Source: JADHUC01 sp964623055 (GTDB lineage: Bacteria; Planctomycetota; Planctomycetia; Pirellulales; Pirellulaceae). From it: a stretch of DNA of 64,000 nt. Location: positions 1-64,000 of the forward strand of contig CAZURK010000014.1 of the NCBI GenBank assembly GCA_964623055.1, read 5' to 3'. The translations under genes and the position numbers were made by a program. Positions 61,413 to 64,000 of the stretch are shown here, piece after piece (positions within the stretch are counted from its first letter, which is position 1; each line of letters starts with the position of its first letter). A model generated the notes under the pieces. It saw only the letters and a list, made by a program, of their open reading frames with translations, was not told the origin of the DNA and searched no databases.

Positions 61413-63854
61413 GTGAATCGATACATATGGCTTGCGGTTAGTGCGGCAGTTCTTATTGCCTCACTCTTTGGGATCCATCGCATGCACGACAACTCTAGCG
61501 GTACCATCGATCAGCCAAGTGTCCACGCTGCCGAAGCGGAAGACGGACAGAAGAAACCGTCAACTCGCGAGAATCGGCTGGCCAAGGAAACCAGTCCGTA
61601 CCTGCTGCTGCACAAGCACAATCCGGTGGACTGGTATCCGTGGGGCAAAGAAGCCTTTGAGAAGGCGGTGGCTGAGGACAAGCCGATCTTTTTGTCCATC
61701 GGCTACAGTTCGTGTTACTGGTGCCATGTGATGGAACGCGAGAGCTTCTCTGATCCCCAGATCGCCACGGTGCTGAACGAGCATTTTGTCTGCATCAAGG
61801 TGGATCGTGAAGAGCTTCCCGATGTGGACGATGTGTACATGACGGCCATCCACTTGATGGGCCTTCGCGGCGGGTGGCCGTTGTCCGTGTTCCTGACTCC
61901 GGAACGCAAGCCGTTCTTCGGCGGTACGTACTGGCCGCCGGACGACCGAGCGGGAATGGTGGGCTTCCGAACCGTGTTGACCCGCGTCACGGCAGCTTGG
62001 AGCGATCGCCGCGACGACGCTAAACAGTTTGCTGATCGCGTTGCTGAGGCACTGCGCAAAGCGACGAAACCTCAGAAATCGGGCGACGTCCAAAGTCTGG
62101 AACGAGCGGTTGTCTCGCGAGCCGTGGACGGGTTGGGCCGACAGTTCGATCCGCAGTACGGTGGTTTCGGCTATCACCCTTCACAAGCTCATCTGCCAAA
62201 ATTCCCGCAACCGCTGAAGCCTTCTCTGCTGCTGTACTATGCTCGGCATGCAGAAAGCGAAAAGGCGTTGCGGGTGGCTACCAAGACATTGGACCACATG
62301 GCTCGCGGTGGTATCTGGGATCATCTAGGTGGTGGATTCCACCGCTACAGCACAGACCGATTCTGGCGAGTGCCACATTTCGAGAAGATGTTGTACGACA
62401 ATGCGCTGCTTGCTGGCGTGTACCTGGAAGCGTTTGAGGCAACCGGCGAACCGCGCTATCGGCAGGTGGTCGAGGACATCCGGGCGTTTGTCGCGCGCGA
62501 AATGACATCCCCCGAGGGTGGCTTCTATTCGGCGCTGGATGCTGAATCGGAGCACGAAGAGGGCAAGTATTATGTGTGGACCAAACAAGAGGTCCGGAAT
62601 CTCTTAGGCGAAGACGACTACAAGCTGTTCGCCACAGTCTACGGTCTGAATGGGCAGCCGAACTTCGAGGACGATCGTTACGTCCTTCAGCAGTTCGAGC
62701 CGATCGAGCAGTCGGCCGCAACTCTGGAAATGAGTGCGACCGATCTGTTGGATCGTTTGGGGCCGATGCGCGACGCCCTCTTGAACGCTCGCGACAAACG
62801 CCCGCGACCGTTATTGGATACAAAGGTACTGACCGACTGGAACGGTCTGATGATCGCCGCCCTGGCGGACGGCTATCGAGTGCTGGGCGAAGATGCGTAT
62901 CGACAGGCGGCCGAAGCCGCGGCAACGTTCGTCCTGGACAAGATGCGCGATTCAGACGGTCGTCTGTACCACAGCTACGCCAGCGGTCACGCCAAGATCC
63001 CCGGCTATCTGGCGGACTACGCATTCCTGATCGACGCCCTATTGGCACTGCATCAGGCTACGGGCGAGGATCGTTGGCTATCCGAATCACATACCCTGAC
63101 GGACCAGATGGTCGAATTGTTCTGGGACCCCGCACTGAGCGGCTTCTACACCACGTCGGCCCAGCACGACACCTTGTTAGCAAGGCCCAAAACGGCTGAG
63201 GACTCCGTCATTCCCTCCGGTAACAGTATCGCCGTCCAAGCACTGGTGTCGCTTGCCCTGCGCACCGGCGACCAGCGATACGCCGGGTTGGCGGCGAAGA
63301 CTCTCGCAGCGTTCAGCGGGCCGATCGCTGCAAGCCCATCGGAACTCCCGGCGATGGTTCAAGGCCTGGGGCAATTGTTGGACGCGGGCTTCACGGTCGA
63401 ACAATTGGCCGGGACTGCGAAGCCTGCGGATCAGCAAGTTCTCAAGGCCGAGGCGAAGCTATCCGTCGACCAACTCCAGCCCGGTCGCGAGTTCCACATC
63501 GACAGCGTACTCGACGTAGACGGAGGTTGGCACGTGAATGCCAATCCGGCGTCCTCGGAACAACTGATTCCCGTCACGGTCACACTAGATTCGCCCTTAA
63601 CGTTGAAGGACGTGCGAACCGAGTATCCGAAAGGCGAATCATTCACGGTCAAGGGGCTCAACGAATCGATCAGCGTGTTTGCCGGGCGAGTATCGATCCG
63701 TTCGTACGCGACGTTAGGCGACGATGCCTCTCCGGGTGACTCGAACATCGGCATAACGATCCGTTACCAAGCCTGCGATGCCAATCGATGTATGCCCCCG
63801 CAGACGGTCAAGTTGCAGATTCCCGTCACAGTCGCAGGAGCCGCTCCCGGTTAG
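61413..63854 (+). CDS. DUF255 thioredoxin-like protein fused to DsbD-type domain
   Basis: 813 residues, GTG start. An N-terminal hydrophobic segment (IWLAVSAAVLIASLFGI) exports or anchors it. The thioredoxin-like domain has a C-x-x-C in YSSCYWCHVMERESF; HKHNPVDWYPWGKEAFEKA and IKVDREELPDVDDVYMTA are characteristic of DUF255/YyaL. An (alpha/alpha)6 part follows (HMARGGIWDHLGGGFHRY, DTKVLTDWNGLMIAALAD). The C-terminal ~115 residues match a DsbD N-terminal-type immunoglobulin fold with the C-x(4)-C segment CDANRCMPP. Such a fusion would couple a thioredoxin-like enzyme with an electron-accepting partner in the periplasm. Confidence 0.83.
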   Translation: MNRYIWLAVSAAVLIASLFGIHRMHDNSSGTIDQPSVHAAEAEDGQKKPSTRENRLAKETSPYLLLHKHNPVDWYPWGKEAFEKAVAEDKPIFLSIGYSSCYWCHVMERESFSDPQIATVLNEHFVCIKVDREELPDVDDVYMTAIHLMGLRGGWPLSVFLTPERKPFFGGTYWPPDDRAGMVGFRTVLTRVTAAWSDRRDDAKQFADRVAEALRKATKPQKSGDVQSLERAVVSRAVDGLGRQFDPQYGGFGYHPSQAHLPKFPQPLKPSLLLYYARHAESEKALRVATKTLDHMARGGIWDHLGGGFHRYSTDRFWRVPHFEKMLYDNALLAGVYLEAFEATGEPRYRQVVEDIRAFVAREMTSPEGGFYSALDAESEHEEGKYYVWTKQEVRNLLGEDDYKLFATVYGLNGQPNFEDDRYVLQQFEPIEQSAATLEMSATDLLDRLGPMRDALLNARDKRPRPLLDTKVLTDWNGLMIAALADGYRVLGEDAYRQAAEAAATFVLDKMRDSDGRLYHSYASGHAKIPGYLADYAFLIDALLALHQATGEDRWLSESHTLTDQMVELFWDPALSGFYTTSAQHDTLLARPKTAEDSVIPSGNSIAVQALVSLALRTGDQRYAGLAAKTLAAFSGPIAASPSELPAMVQGLGQLLDAGFTVEQLAGTAKPADQQVLKAEAKLSVDQLQPGREFHIDSVLDVDGGWHVNANPASSEQLIPVTVTLDSPLTLKDVRTEYPKGESFTVKGLNESISVFAGRVSIRSYATLGDDASPGDSNIGITIRYQACDANRCMPPQTVKLQIPVTVAGAAPG

Positions 63855-63864
63855 ATGTAACATG

Positions 63865-63950
63865 TTTAACCCGAAGCCGGAGGCGATGGCGGGCAGCGGG
63901 GTAGATCGTCCATCCATGGCGCCCCCCATCGCCTCCGGCATTGGGGTAAA
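63865..63950. repeat. Inverted repeat at the 3' end of the DUF255 gene
   Basis: Arms 63865-63893 and 63922-63950 pair at 25 of 29 positions (core GCCGGAGGCGATGG). It follows the stop codon at 63854. No other feature was found in the last 145 bases. Confidence 0.65.
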
Positions 63951-64000
63951 CGAACGAGTGCGTGACTACCACTGCTCCTTCACGCGGCTTTCGTCGTTGA

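Noticed and set aside
1..64000. tRNA or rRNA genes
   Set aside because: Strings such as TTCGAATCCC occur only inside protein genes (for example near 35254) without a cloverleaf; no rRNA-like blocks seen.
1..64000. CRISPR array
   Set aside because: The repeats are palindromes of differing sequence without regular spacers, so no array is present.

Overview
The window looks like a chromosomal segment of a planctomycete, most like the Pirellulales. This is judged from gene content: Tat-exported Gfo/Idh/MocA oxidoreductases, FG-GAP and NHL repeat secreted proteins, an FAD oxidoreductase fused to HEAT repeats, secreted heparinase-like enzymes, a GH116 glucosidase, a DUF255 protein fused to a DsbD-type domain, NACHT/formylglycine-enzyme fusions, and many palindromic intergenic repeats. 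No rRNA, tRNA or CRISPR array was seen.

Layout. 1-6.6 kb is an accessory block with a conflict/defence flavour. It holds a broken sugar-isomerase-like fragment, a damaged minus-strand gene (Lon-like protease, NACHT ATPase, truncated formylglycine-enzyme/C-type-lectin fold), and on the plus strand a small coiled-coil protein, a frameshifted E1/ThiF-like adenylyltransferase and a transglutaminase-like cysteine protease. Four single-base-type lesions fall in its first 5.7 kb, while almost every gene in the rest of the window is open. 6.8-18.6 kb carries secreted catabolic or redox genes: Spy-like protein plus heparinase, FG-GAP plus oxidoreductase, a second oxidoreductase, a double-FAD/HEAT protein and an exported class II amidotransferase. 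18.8-23.5 kb has fabF and an ABC-2 exporter pair. 23.9-28.8 kb is a rhamnose/AI-2-type sugar ABC importer with an antisense orphan antitoxin inside it. 28.9-41.4 kb mixes GH116, a small exported metallopeptidase, an exported spermidine-synthase-like protein, a second heparinase-like protein, a dimethylformamidase-like protein, a Uma2 nuclease and a lipoprotein.

41.6-49.7 kb is a carbon-metabolism cluster: pta, ackA, araB, araD and a sodium:solute symporter. Ribulokinase and the 4-epimerase feed L-ribulose into the pentose phosphate pool, and Pta/AckA handle acetyl-phosphate; no arabinose isomerase is visible. An intact ISKra4-type IS sits at 49.7-51.5 kb, just upstream of an NHL-repeat gene. 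52.8-64 kb contains a laminin-G-like secreted protein, an ECF sigma/anti-sigma/signal-peptidase operon, a sugar kinase with an oxidoreductase, three signalling genes (receiver, STAS, FixJ-type regulator) and the DUF255-DsbD fusion.

A pervasive feature is the set of perfect or near-perfect inverted repeats directly after stop codons or between genes, with arms of 8-30 bp. Starts were shifted from the longest possible ORF wherever a signal peptide or Shine-Dalgarno sequence favoured an internal codon.
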